NCBI GenBank assembly: GCA_020637595.1
Contig: JACKKE010000004.1
Coordinates: forward strand, 1 to 64,000
DNA length: 64,000 nt
Reading direction: 5' to 3'
Source: Rhodobacter sp.
GTDB taxonomy: Bacteria > Pseudomonadota > Alphaproteobacteria > Rhodobacterales > Rhodobacteraceae
Shown piece by piece: positions 41,712-49,521 of this stretch. A program made the position numbers and the translations under genes. The notes below the pieces were generated by a model, which made no database searches, was not told the DNA's origin, and saw nothing but the letters and a program-made list of their open reading frames with translations. Numbering within the stretch: position 1 is the stretch's first letter; each line of letters opens with the position of its first letter.

Positions 41712-42608
41712 TTAAGCCAGCAGCACGATCCCGACAATCGACATCGCCAGCAGCGCCATGCCGGCGATCTCCAGCGTGCGGGGGCGTTCGCGGAACACCA
41801 GCACCGAGACGAGGATCGAGAAGATCAGTTCGACTTGGCCGACACTGCGGACATAGGCGGCGTTGTGCAGCGAGAAGGCGGTGAACCAGCCCAGGCTGCC
41901 CAGAACGCCGGTCACCCCCACCGGTGCGGTGGCCCGCCAGGCGCGCAGCACGCGCGTCAGCTCGCCGGCCTCGCGCAGCCGCAGCCATAGTGCCATCGCC
42001 AGCGCCTGGAACGCCGTGACGCAGGCCAGGGCCGCCGTCGCCCGCAACAGCGCATCGTCATGGGCGATTTGCAGCGTCGCGCCCCGGTATCCAATCGCGG
42101 AGATCCCGAAGAGCCCGCCCGCGACGACTCCCGTCACCGTCGCCCGGTTCAGCACGCCGCCTGACCGCCAGCCCTCGGGCGGACGCGACAGCAACAACAC
42201 CCCGACCGTGCCGACGACGATCGCCGCCAGACCGGGGGCCGAGACCCCCTCGCCCAGCACAAGCGCCGAGAACAGTGCAACCTGGATCGTTTCGGTCTTG
42301 GTAAAGGCGATACCCACGGCGAACGAACGCATCGAGAACAGCATCACCGTCAGGAAGGTGGCGACGATCTGTGCCAGCCCACCGAGCACCGCAAAGCCCC
42401 AGAACCGCGCCGAAAACGCCGGCAGCGCCGCCTCATCGAGCCATAACAGCAAGGCCAACCCCGCCCAGGCCAGGGGCGCGGCGAACAGAAACCGCGAAAA
42501 GGTCGCGCCTCCGGTCGACAGCCCCAGCCCCTTCAACCGCTTTTGCAGCATGAAGCGCACGGTCTGCACGGCCGCGGCGACAAAGGTGACGATGACCCAG
42601 GGTTCCAT
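41712..42608 (-). CDS. EamA/DMT-family transporter
   Basis: A 298-residue inner-membrane protein with ten hydrophobic helices in two EamA repeats. Repeat ends look typical: I-A-F-T-K-T-E-T-I-Q-V-A-L-F-S-A-L-V-L-G-E in the first and S-V-G-Q-V-E-L-I-F-S-I-L-V-S-V-L-V-F-R-E in the second. It should export or import small metabolites; substrate unknown. Lies 41 bases upstream of the DUF1294 gene's 3' end on the same strand. Confidence 0.88.
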   Translation of the reverse strand: MEPWVIVTFVAAAVQTVRFMLQKRLKGLGLSTGGATFSRFLFAAPLAWAGLALLLWLDEAALPAFSARFWGFAVLGGLAQIVATFLTVMLFSMRSFAVGIAFTKTETIQVALFSALVLGEGVSAPGLAAIVVGTVGVLLLSRPPEGWRSGGVLNRATVTGVVAGGLFGISAIGYRGATLQIAHDDALLRATAALACVTAFQALAMALWLRLREAGELTRVLRAWRATAPVGVTGVLGSLGWFTAFSLHNAAYVRSVGQVELIFSILVSVLVFRERPRTLEIAGMALLAMSIVGIVLLA

Positions 42609-42649
42609 GCCTCGCTTGTGTCACGCGGGCCGCGGGGCGTCGAGGGGGC

Positions 42650-43063
42650 TTACGGCAGGCCGCGGTTGACGACCACCCGGCCGCGCGTCTCGACGGCCGG
42701 GATCCGCGGTGCAGGGGCCAACGTATCGGCAAACACCCCGGCGACATAGCTGGAAAAGCTCGGTGACAGCAGCAGGAACAGCCCGACAACCGCCAGCCCA
42801 TATTGGAACAGCCCGATGGCCTGCATCAGGCCCCGAAACGGCTGCTTGCGGGTCTTGTGACGAAACCGGACCATCGCCAGCCGCCCGCCCGGCGTCCCGC
42901 CGAGGAATGCGGCCAGCAACAGCCGCGATTCGGGGATCCGCCAGTCGCCGGTCATCGCGCGGGCCTTGTCCTCGCGGAAGAGGCGATAGGTGTGCAGGTT
43001 GATGATCACCAGATAAGCGGCAAACCCGCTGGCAATCAGGACGGTCGCAAGGGTGGTGGACAT
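42650..43063 (-). CDS. DUF1294 family membrane protein
   Basis: A 137-residue protein with membrane segments at the start (V-L-I-A-S-G-F-A-A-Y-L-V-I-I-N) and near 83-100, around the DUF1294 pattern D-K-A-R-A...R-I-P-E-S-R-L-L-L-A-A-F-L-G-G-T-P-G-G, then F-R-H-K-T-R-K-Q-P-F. Function unknown. The C-terminal 35 residues are unusual and proline-rich. An imperfect GC hairpin (43096-43116) lies in its upstream region. Confidence 0.82.
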   Translation of the reverse strand: MSTTLATVLIASGFAAYLVIINLHTYRLFREDKARAMTGDWRIPESRLLLAAFLGGTPGGRLAMVRFRHKTRKQPFRGLMQAIGLFQYGLAVVGLFLLLSPSFSSYVAGVFADTLAPAPRIPAVETRGRVVVNRGLP

Positions 43064-43263
43064 GGGAACCAGACGACGTGACAGAGGGAGAACACGCGGG
43101 ATCTCTCGGATCCCGCTCCACCCGCATGACGCGAAAACACGGCAAGACTATGGCGTCTGGGCGGACTGATTCCTGACGCAAGGTTTCGCATGACAATCCG
43201 CCGCACCCCGTTAGGGTGGCCGCAATCGTCAGACCCCGTCTGCCAGACCCCGGAGGAGACCCG

Positions 43264-45282
43264 ATGTCCAGCCCTTACCCGCATATGCTCGCGCCCCTCG
43301 ATCTGGGATTCACGACGCTCAGAAACCGTGTGCTGATGGGCTCGATGCACACCGGGCTGGAGGAACGCGGCGACTGGGACCGCGTCGCCGCCTATTACGC
43401 CGAGCGCGCGGCGGGGGGCGTCGCGCTGATCGTCACCGGCGGCATGGCGCCGAACAAGGAAGGCGGGGTGTTTCCCGGCGCGGCAGGGCTGTTCACCGAT
43501 CAGGACATCGCCAACCACCGCAAGGTGACCGATGCCGTGCACGCCCATGACGGCAAGATCGCGATGCAGATCCTGCACGCCGGGCGGTATGCCTATGGCC
43601 CCGATTGCGTGAGTTCCAGCGCGATCAAGTCACCGATCTCGCCCTTTCCGCCGCGCGAGTTGGACGAAGAGGGGATCGAAAAGCAGATCCGGGATTTCGT
43701 CACCGCCGCCGTCCGCGCCCGCGAGGCCGGTTATGACGGCGTCGAGGTGATGGGCTCCGAGGGGTATTTCCTCAACCAGTTCCTCTGCCTGCACGTCAAC
43801 AAACGCACCGACCGCTGGGGCGGCAGCTATGAAAACCGCATGCAACTGCCGGTCGAGGTGGTTAAGCGCGTGCGCGAGGCCGTGGGACCGGATTTCATCA
43901 TCATCTATCGCATCAGCCTGCTGGATCTGGTGCCGAACGGGCAGACCTTTGACCAGGTGATCCAGCTCGCCAAGGCGATCGAGGCTGCGGGGGCGACGAT
44001 CCTCAACAGCGGCATCGGCTGGCATGAGGCCCGGGTGCCGACCATCGCCACCAGCGTGCCGCGCGCAGGTTTTGCCTGGGTGACCAAGAAGCTGATGGGC
44101 CATGTGTCGATCCCGGTCATCACCTCGAACCGGATCAACAACCCGGACACGGCGGAAGAGGTTCTGTCGGGCGGCAATGCCGACATGGTGTCGATGGCGC
44201 GCCCCTTCCTGGCCGATGCCGATTTCGTCGCCAAGGCCGCCGCCGGCAAGGGCGCGACCATCGCGCCCTGCATTGGCTGCAACCAGGCCTGTCTGGACCA
44301 CACCTTCAGCGGCAAGCTGACGTCCTGCCTCGTCAACCCCCGCGCCTGCGCCGAGACCGAGCTGAGCTATGCACCGACCGCCGCGCCGAAAACCATCGCC
44401 GTGGTGGGCGCGGGGCCAGCCGGGCTGATGACCGCGCTGGTCGCGGATCAGCGGGGCCACAAAGTGACGCTGTTCGAAAAGGACAGCCGGCTGGGCGGGC
44501 AACTGAACATGGCGCGCGAAGTTCCCGGCAAGGAGGAATTCCACGGCCTCGTCCACTGGTTCGAGACGATGGTTGCGGCCTCGGGTATCGAGGTGCGGTT
44601 GAACACCGAGGCGACGGTCGACGCACTGGCGGGCTTTGACGAGGTGATCGTCGCGACCGGCGTCACCCCGCGCGATCCCGGCATCCCCGGCGAAGATCGC
44701 GCCAATGTGCTGAGCTATATCGACGTCTTGCGCGACAAGGCCCCGGTGGGCAAGCGCGTGGCGGTGGTCGGTGCGGGCGGCATCGGCTTCGACATCGCCG
44801 AATACGTCACCCATCAGGGCACCAGCCCGACGCTGGACCCCGAGGAATGGCGCAAGGAATGGGGCGTGGGCGACCCGGCCGAGGTTCCCGGCGGCCTGCT
44901 GGAGCCCGCGCCGCCCGCACCCGCCCGTGAGGTCACGCTGCTGCAGCGCAAGGCCGAGAAGCCCGGCAAACGGCTGGGCAAGACCACCGGCTGGATCCAC
45001 CGCGCCAGCCTGGCGGCGCGCCAGGTGCGGATGCTCGGCGGTGTCACCTATGACGCGATCACCGACGAGGGGATCGTGCTGGGCGGCGGCGACAAGGGTC
45101 CGCAGCTGCTGCCGGTCGACACGGTGATCCTGTGCGCCGGGCAGGAACCGCTGCGCGCGCTGGCCGATGCGCTGATCGCCGCCGGGCAGAGCGTGCATGT
45201 GATCGGCGGCGCGGATGTCGCCGCCGAACTCGACGCCAAGCGCGCGATCAATCAGGGCGCCCGGCTGGCGGCGGCGCTCTGA
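43264..45282 (+). CDS. fadH: NADPH-dependent 2,4-dienoyl-CoA reductase
   Basis: A 672-residue iron-sulfur flavoprotein reducing 2,4-dienoyl-CoA during unsaturated fatty-acid breakdown. Order: FMN-binding TIM barrel (L-D-L-G-F-T-T-L-R-N-R-V-L-M-G-S-M-H-T), 4Fe-4S cysteines C-I-G-C-N-Q-A-C with C about 12 residues later (near 339-357), FAD motif V-V-G-A-G-P-A-G-L and NADPH motif V-V-G-A-G-G-I-G-F. GGAGGAG ribosome site. Length equals E. coli FadH. The AEC gene starts one base after its stop. Confidence 0.94.
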   Translation: MSSPYPHMLAPLDLGFTTLRNRVLMGSMHTGLEERGDWDRVAAYYAERAAGGVALIVTGGMAPNKEGGVFPGAAGLFTDQDIANHRKVTDAVHAHDGKIAMQILHAGRYAYGPDCVSSSAIKSPISPFPPRELDEEGIEKQIRDFVTAAVRAREAGYDGVEVMGSEGYFLNQFLCLHVNKRTDRWGGSYENRMQLPVEVVKRVREAVGPDFIIIYRISLLDLVPNGQTFDQVIQLAKAIEAAGATILNSGIGWHEARVPTIATSVPRAGFAWVTKKLMGHVSIPVITSNRINNPDTAEEVLSGGNADMVSMARPFLADADFVAKAAAGKGATIAPCIGCNQACLDHTFSGKLTSCLVNPRACAETELSYAPTAAPKTIAVVGAGPAGLMTALVADQRGHKVTLFEKDSRLGGQLNMAREVPGKEEFHGLVHWFETMVAASGIEVRLNTEATVDALAGFDEVIVATGVTPRDPGIPGEDRANVLSYIDVLRDKAPVGKRVAVVGAGGIGFDIAEYVTHQGTSPTLDPEEWRKEWGVGDPAEVPGGLLEPAPPAPAREVTLLQRKAEKPGKRLGKTTGWIHRASLAARQVRMLGGVTYDAITDEGIVLGGGDKGPQLLPVDTVILCAGQEPLRALADALIAAGQSVHVIGGADVAAELDAKRAINQGARLAAAL

Positions 45283-45283
45283 G

Positions 45284-46195
45284 GTGATCCTGGGCACGAT
45301 CCTGGCCGGGCTCGTGCCCAGTTTCCTGCTGGTAGGGCTGGGCGGTCTGGTCCGCCGGCGGCTGAGCGACAACGCCTGGCTCGGACTGGACCGGCTGAAT
45401 TTCGAGATCCTGTTCCCGGCACTGCTGTTCAATGCCGCGGCGTCACGACCACTGGATCCCGCCCTCGTTGCCGTGATCGGACCGGCGGTCTGGTCCATTC
45501 TGACGCTGGGGCTGGTCGCAGGCTATGCGGCGCGGCGGTTCGGGCCAACGCGGTTTCTGGATTTCGCCGGAGGCTGGCAAACGGCCTGGCGGTTCAACAC
45601 GGCGATGGGCTTCGTTGCAGCCAGCACCCTCAGCGGCCCGGATGCCGCGATGATGGCGGTGGTCGCCGGTATGGCGGTGCCGGTCGCCAATGTCTTTGCC
45701 GTGGGTGCCCTGTCGCGGGGCGGCAACCTGGGGGCGCTGGCAACGGCACGCCGGATTGCGCTGAACCCGTTTCTGCTGGCCTCGCTCGGCGGGGTGTTCG
45801 TCGGCCTGACCGGGCTGCGCCCGCCCGCGCTGGTCATGGCCCCCGTGGCGATGCTGGCCCAGGCGGCAATCCCGGTGGCGCTGGTGTCGATCGGGGCGAC
45901 GATGGACTGGCGGGCACTGGCCCGGCTGAATGCCTTCAGCGCGATCCTCTGCGGGGTCAAACTGATGCTGCTGCCGGCGGTGACGCTGACCCTGTGCCTG
46001 GTGCTGCGGGCAGACCCCGCGCTGGCGGCGATGCTGGTCGCCTTTGCCGCCCTGCCGCCCGCGACGGCCTCGCATGTCCTGGCGGCCGGGTTCGGTGCAG
46101 ACCGGGTGCTGACGGCCACGGTGGTGGCGCAGGGAACCCTGCTGGCCGCCTTGACGCTGCCGCTGTGGCTCTGGCTGGCCGAAGCCGTGTTCTGA
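45284..46195 (+). CDS. AEC (auxin efflux carrier) family transporter
   Basis: A 303-residue membrane protein with about ten helices. Family features: F-E-I-L-F-P-A-L-L-F-N-A-A, N-T-A-M-G-F-V-A-A-S, and C-terminal A-A-L-P-P-A-T-A-S-H-V-L-A. I chose GTG at 45284, directly after the fadH stop, since the frame upstream overlaps fadH. It shares a transcript with fadH; the LysR gene follows 164 bases later behind its own promoter. Confidence 0.85.
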   Translation: MILGTILAGLVPSFLLVGLGGLVRRRLSDNAWLGLDRLNFEILFPALLFNAAASRPLDPALVAVIGPAVWSILTLGLVAGYAARRFGPTRFLDFAGGWQTAWRFNTAMGFVAASTLSGPDAAMMAVVAGMAVPVANVFAVGALSRGGNLGALATARRIALNPFLLASLGGVFVGLTGLRPPALVMAPVAMLAQAAIPVALVSIGATMDWRALARLNAFSAILCGVKLMLLPAVTLTLCLVLRADPALAAMLVAFAALPPATASHVLAAGFGADRVLTATVVAQGTLLAALTLPLWLWLAEAVF

Positions 46196-46310
46196 CGCGC
46201 ATAATCGCCCCGGTTTGGCGAGAACAATCCGCATGCACACGCCTCGATTGTGCCGACTTTTCAGACAATTGTCCAAGGAATACCCCTGCCCCGCCTCAAT
46301 CAGGTCACGA

Positions 46311-46339
46311 TTGTCCCGTTTAACAGAACCATCGAATAT
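46311..46339 (+). promoter_or_regulatory. Promoter of the LysR gene
   Basis: TTGTCC (46311-46316), 17-base spacer, GAATAT (46334-46339), 20 bases before the ATG. A 10-bp palindrome GACAATTGTC (46264-46273) lies 37 bases upstream of the -35 and could be an autoregulatory site. Confidence 0.5.
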
Positions 46340-46359
46340 CGAAGTGCAACGGGTGCAAG

Positions 46360-47265
46360 ATGGACCGTTTGACCGAAATGGAAGCTTTCGCCACGGTGGT
46401 GGACCAGGGTGGTTTCACCGACGCGGCGCGCAAGATGGGGATCTCGAAATCCGCCGTCTCCAAGCATGTCTCCTCGCTTGAGGCGCGTCTGGGTGCGCGG
46501 CTTCTGAACCGCACGACCCGCCGTGTGAGCCCCACCGAAATCGGCCTCGTCTACTATGACCGTGCGCGGCGCGTGCTGAACGACGCGGGCGAGGCGGACA
46601 GCATCGTCAGCGCCATGCAGTCGGCCCCCTCGGGGGTGCTGCGGATGTCGGTGGCGACCGATTTCGGCGTCAGCCTGCTGTCGCCGGTGCTGGACGAATT
46701 CCTCGCCGAATTCCCGGAAATCAGCGTCAACATGGTTCTGAAGAACCGTTATGTCGAATTGATCTCGGAGGGGTTCGACATGGCGATCCGCATGGGCGAG
46801 ATGGAGGATTCCAGCCTGCGCGCCCGCAAGATCACCGAAACCACACAGCGGCTGATCGCCAGCCCGCGCTATTTCCAGCAGCACGGCCGCCCGACGCGGA
46901 TCGACGATCTGAACGAACACCGCCTGCTGCATTACTCGAACCAGGCCAGCGCCAACGTCTGGCGGATCACCGCGCCCTCGGGCGAAGTGCGTCAGGTGCG
47001 CGGCACCGGCTGGCTGACGGTGAACGACGGGCAATCGCTGGTCAATGCCGCGATCAAGGGGCTGGGCATCGCCTATCTGCCGAGCTTCCTCTATCACGAT
47101 GCGATGGCGCAGGGGCTGGTGCAGGACGTGATCCCCGACCTGCCGCAAACCACGCTGGGCATCTACGCGGTCTATCCTCCGGGCCGCTTCACGCAGCCAA
47201 AGGTCCGCGCCTTCATCGACTTCCTGGTGGATCGGTTTGCCGACAAGGGCCCCGATACCTGGTGA
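46360..47265 (+). CDS. LysR-family transcriptional regulator
   Basis: A 301-residue regulator. N-terminal winged helix-turn-helix: M-E-A-F-A-T-V-V-D-Q-G-G-F-T-D-A-A-R-K-M-G-I-S-K (residues about 7-30), S-A-V-S-K-H-V-S-S-L-E, and R-L-L-N-R-T-T-R-R-V-S-P-T. A substrate-binding effector domain follows from about residue 90. It resembles the CrgA/DsdC-type subgroup. Target unknown; the nearest candidate is the upstream fadH-AEC unit. A very strong terminator follows. Confidence 0.93.
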   Translation: MDRLTEMEAFATVVDQGGFTDAARKMGISKSAVSKHVSSLEARLGARLLNRTTRRVSPTEIGLVYYDRARRVLNDAGEADSIVSAMQSAPSGVLRMSVATDFGVSLLSPVLDEFLAEFPEISVNMVLKNRYVELISEGFDMAIRMGEMEDSSLRARKITETTQRLIASPRYFQQHGRPTRIDDLNEHRLLHYSNQASANVWRITAPSGEVRQVRGTGWLTVNDGQSLVNAAIKGLGIAYLPSFLYHDAMAQGLVQDVIPDLPQTTLGIYAVYPPGRFTQPKVRAFIDFLVDRFADKGPDTW

Positions 47266-47310
47266 CGAATTCCTGCCCCGGCCGTTTCCCTCCGGTCGGA
47301 TGCCGTTGAC

Positions 47311-47339
47311 TGGCCGGTCCTGCGGGACCGGCCATTTTT
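47311..47339 (+). terminator. Strong rho-independent terminator of the LysR gene
   Basis: Perfect 10-bp stem TGGCCGGTCC/GGACCGGCCA, TGCG loop, then TTTTT. Confidence 0.92.
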
Positions 47340-47349
47340 CGTATCAGGC

Positions 47350-47493
47350 TCAGCGCCCCTTGGGGCCGTGGTTCGGCAGGCCGGATTCGACCTTGCCGTC
47401 GGCCTGACCCAGCGGGCCCGAGGCGGTTCCCTTCGGTCCCGACGGGTTCGGCGTGCCCTGGCCCTTGCCGGCCGGAGGGGGTGTCTTGGTCAT
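47350..47493 (-). CDS. Small Gly/Pro/Lys-rich protein
   Basis: A 47-residue low-complexity protein beginning M-T-K-T-P-P-P-A-G-K-G-Q-G-T and containing repeated N-P-S-G-P-K-G, S-G-P-L-G-Q and N-H-G-P-K-G units. GAGGA ribosome site at good spacing and a clean stop support expression. No membrane or signal segment. It is a neighbour and compositional relative of the 36-residue protein at 47728. Confidence 0.6.
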   Translation of the reverse strand: MTKTPPPAGKGQGTPNPSGPKGTASGPLGQADGKVESGLPNHGPKGR

Positions 47494-47657
47494 GGCTTGT
47501 CCTCGCTTTGAACACTCGTGGACTGCGCAGCGCATTCACGCAGGGTGAAGGACGGGGGCAAACCCCGCCCCTCGGTGATCCTAGCGCAAGAGGCGATTCG
47601 CACCAAACCGCCCGCCAGCCCTGCGACCGCAGACCGATCCGGCCGCTCGGCCGGGTC

Positions 47658-47685
47658 GAAAAAGCCCGCCGCGGGGGCGGCGGGC
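47658..47685 (-). terminator. Terminator of the 36-residue Gly/Lys-rich gene
   Basis: Perfect 9-bp stem GCCCGCCGC/GCGGCGGGC with a GGGG loop, followed on the minus strand by TTTTT (47659-47663). It shows the tiny gene upstream is really transcribed leftward. Confidence 0.8.
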
Positions 47686-47727
47686 CAGCACGAGGTCTCG
47701 GGTGCTGTCGGTGTGCGGGGGAAGACG

Positions 47728-47838
47728 TCAGCGTTTCGTGCCGCCCTTGCTGCTGCTCGGAGCCGGGCCAGACCCCTTGCCGCCTGCCGGGGCTGAACCG
47801 CCCTTGCCGCCTGCGCTCGTCTTGGTCGTTCCTGCCAT
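47728..47838 (-). CDS. Very small Gly/Ser/Lys-rich protein
   Basis: A 36-residue protein, M-A-G-T-T-K-T-S-A-G-G-K-G-G then repeated G-G-K-G and S-S-S-K-G-G units, strongly basic and disordered. AGGAGGAG ribosome site and a perfect terminator 43 bases after the stop make it more convincing than its length suggests. It resembles no named family I know. Confidence 0.6.
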   Translation of the reverse strand: MAGTTKTSAGGKGGSAPAGGKGSGPAPSSSKGGTKR

Positions 47839-47996
47839 GATCCGCTCCTCCTGTGCGGTGCACCCCATGCCCGGAACGACGATCCGCCCCGAGGACGAGG
47901 ACTGCCGGAACCCGCGGGTTCTCGACACCCTCACGATACGCCTGCCCGCTGAGTCGCGGAATGACATTTTCGCGCGCACCTGGCGCGTGCCCCCTC

Positions 47997-48024
47997 TTGC
48001 GCGGCGCCGCAACTGCGATATATG
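47997..48024 (+). promoter_or_regulatory. Candidate promoter of the TPR methyltransferase
   Basis: TTGCGC (47997-48002), 16-base spacer, TATATG (48019-48024), 77 bases before the ATG. The AT-rich -10 stands out in a GC-rich stretch. Confidence 0.4.
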
Positions 48025-48100
48025 CGCGCCGTGCACCCCGGAACGGTGCGGCGTGTGCTGCCGCGTGGCCTTGGCCTACGAGCAGCCCTTTCGGAAAGTG

Positions 48101-49051
48101 ATGATCGTGGCGTGGGGATTTTCCTCGGGCAATCTGATCGTGGACCGGCGGCTGGGCTTTGCCGAGGGGCTGGCCCAGGACGGCGAGCTGTCGGCCGCCA
48201 TCGAGGTCCTGCGCGACGCTCTGGAGATGGTCCCCGACTGGGCCGCCGGCTGGTTCCGGCTGGCCGAGTGGCAAGAGGCGGCAGGAAATTCGCCCCAGGC
48301 CATCGCCGCCTGGGACCGCGCCGTGCAGGCGGACCCCTCGGATGCGTTGGGGGCCGGGCTGAAGCGTGACCTCGCGCGGCAGGTGCCCGTGGCGGAAACC
48401 ATGCCCGCGGCCTTTGTCGAGGCACTCTTTGATCAATACGCCGGCGATTTCGACGAGGCGCTGGTCGACCGGCTGGGCTATCGCGCGCCGGGGCTGTTGC
48501 GCGCCGCGCTGGCCGGGCGCCGGTTCGGTCGGGCGATGGATCTCGGCTGCGGAACCGGGCTGGCGGGTCAGGCGTTCCGGCCAGCCTGCGACTGGATCGA
48601 GGGGGTCGACATTTCCGCCGGGATGCTGGCGCAGGCACAGGCCAAAGGGGTCTATGACCGGCTCGACAAGGCCGATCTGGGCGCGCTGGAGATCGGCGAC
48701 GGCCGCTATGACCTGATCCTTGCTGCCGATGTCTTCGTCTATGTCGGCGCGCTGGAACGGATCGTCGCCTGGTGCGCGGGTTCACTGTCCGAGGGCGGGG
48801 TTCTGGGCTTCACCGTCGAGGCCGCGGCGGAATCCGAAGGGCCGCTGGTGCTGCGCGAAAGCCGCCGCTTTGCGCATTCCCGGGACTATCTGCAGGGCGT
48901 CCTGTCCGCGGCCGGTTTTGCCCGGGTGCGGATCACCCCGGCCACCCTGCGCCGTGACCGTGGTGTCGACATCCGCGGTTTTGTCGTGCTGGCCGAGGGC
49001 GTGCGTGTGGCCGACCGTCAGGGCGACGGCGAGGGCATGGCGCTGGCCTGA
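48101..49051 (+). CDS. TPR-containing SAM-dependent methyltransferase
   Basis: A 316-residue cytoplasmic protein: two TPR-like repeats (residues about 15-90, with A-A-G-W-F-R-L-A-E-W-Q-E-A and A-I-A-A-W-D-R-A-V) followed by a class I methyltransferase domain with D-L-G-C-G-T-G-L-A-G near residue 147 and later D-L-I-L-A-A-D-V-F-V-Y-V. Similar TPR-methyltransferases occur widely in alphaproteobacteria with unknown substrates. ATG at 48101 after GGAAAG was chosen because the upstream open frame is not similar to the family. Confidence 0.82.
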   Translation: MIVAWGFSSGNLIVDRRLGFAEGLAQDGELSAAIEVLRDALEMVPDWAAGWFRLAEWQEAAGNSPQAIAAWDRAVQADPSDALGAGLKRDLARQVPVAETMPAAFVEALFDQYAGDFDEALVDRLGYRAPGLLRAALAGRRFGRAMDLGCGTGLAGQAFRPACDWIEGVDISAGMLAQAQAKGVYDRLDKADLGALEIGDGRYDLILAADVFVYVGALERIVAWCAGSLSEGGVLGFTVEAAAESEGPLVLRESRRFAHSRDYLQGVLSAAGFARVRITPATLRRDRGVDIRGFVVLAEGVRVADRQGDGEGMALA

Positions 49052-49070
49052 GGGGGCAGCGCCATCGGGG

Positions 49071-49373
49071 TCAGTTGCGGCAGGTCACTGTAGTCGTCGA
49101 CGTGCGCCCGTTCAGCAGGAAGTCCAGACGATAGCGCCCACCGGACTGCGGCGTCATCGTCAGTTGCGCGTCGCCCGCCTGCCCCGTGATGACGCCATTC
49201 GCGCCCTGGGCATACTGGACCTGCCAGGTCGAGGTGTTGAACCGATAGGTCCCGGCCGAGAAATCGAGCCGGACGCTGTTGCTGCCGAAATTTCCGCTGC
49301 ATGTTGTCGCGTAGGCCGTCGACGCCAGGCAGAACGCCCCAGCCGTCGCAAGAAGAAGACGCTTGATCGCCAT
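49071..49373 (-). CDS. Hypothetical secreted beta-rich protein
   Basis: A 100-residue exported protein: M-A-I-K-R-L-L-L then a hydrophobic run ending S-T-A-Y-A. The mature 80 residues are Thr/Ser/Gly-rich and beta-like, with one Cys near the start (T-C-S-G-N-F) and one near the end (V-T-C-R-N), likely a disulfide closing a small barrel. GGGGAGG ribosome site. It lies downstream of tpa, but a strong terminator separates them. Function unknown. Confidence 0.75.
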   Translation of the reverse strand: MAIKRLLLATAGAFCLASTAYATTCSGNFGSNSVRLDFSAGTYRFNTSTWQVQYAQGANGVITGQAGDAQLTMTPQSGGRYRLDFLLNGRTSTTTVTCRN

Positions 49374-49467
49374 GACCCCCTCCCCGAGGTATCGGGTCAT
49401 CGCCCGAAGCGAGCGCCTGACCGCGCCCTACCGGAAAGGGTGAGTGGCGTCCTGCCGTCTGTCAACG

Positions 49468-49501
49468 AAAATGCGCCACCGACAGGATCGGCGGCGCATT
49501 T
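49468..49501 (-). terminator. tpa terminator
   Basis: A 14-bp stem (49469-49482 with 49488-49501) and 5-base loop followed on the minus strand by TTTT. The only non-Watson-Crick position (478/492) becomes a G-U pair in the minus-strand RNA but a mismatch in the plus strand, fixing the direction. Confidence 0.85.
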
Positions 49502-49521
49502 ACCGATCGACCTGCAAAGGT

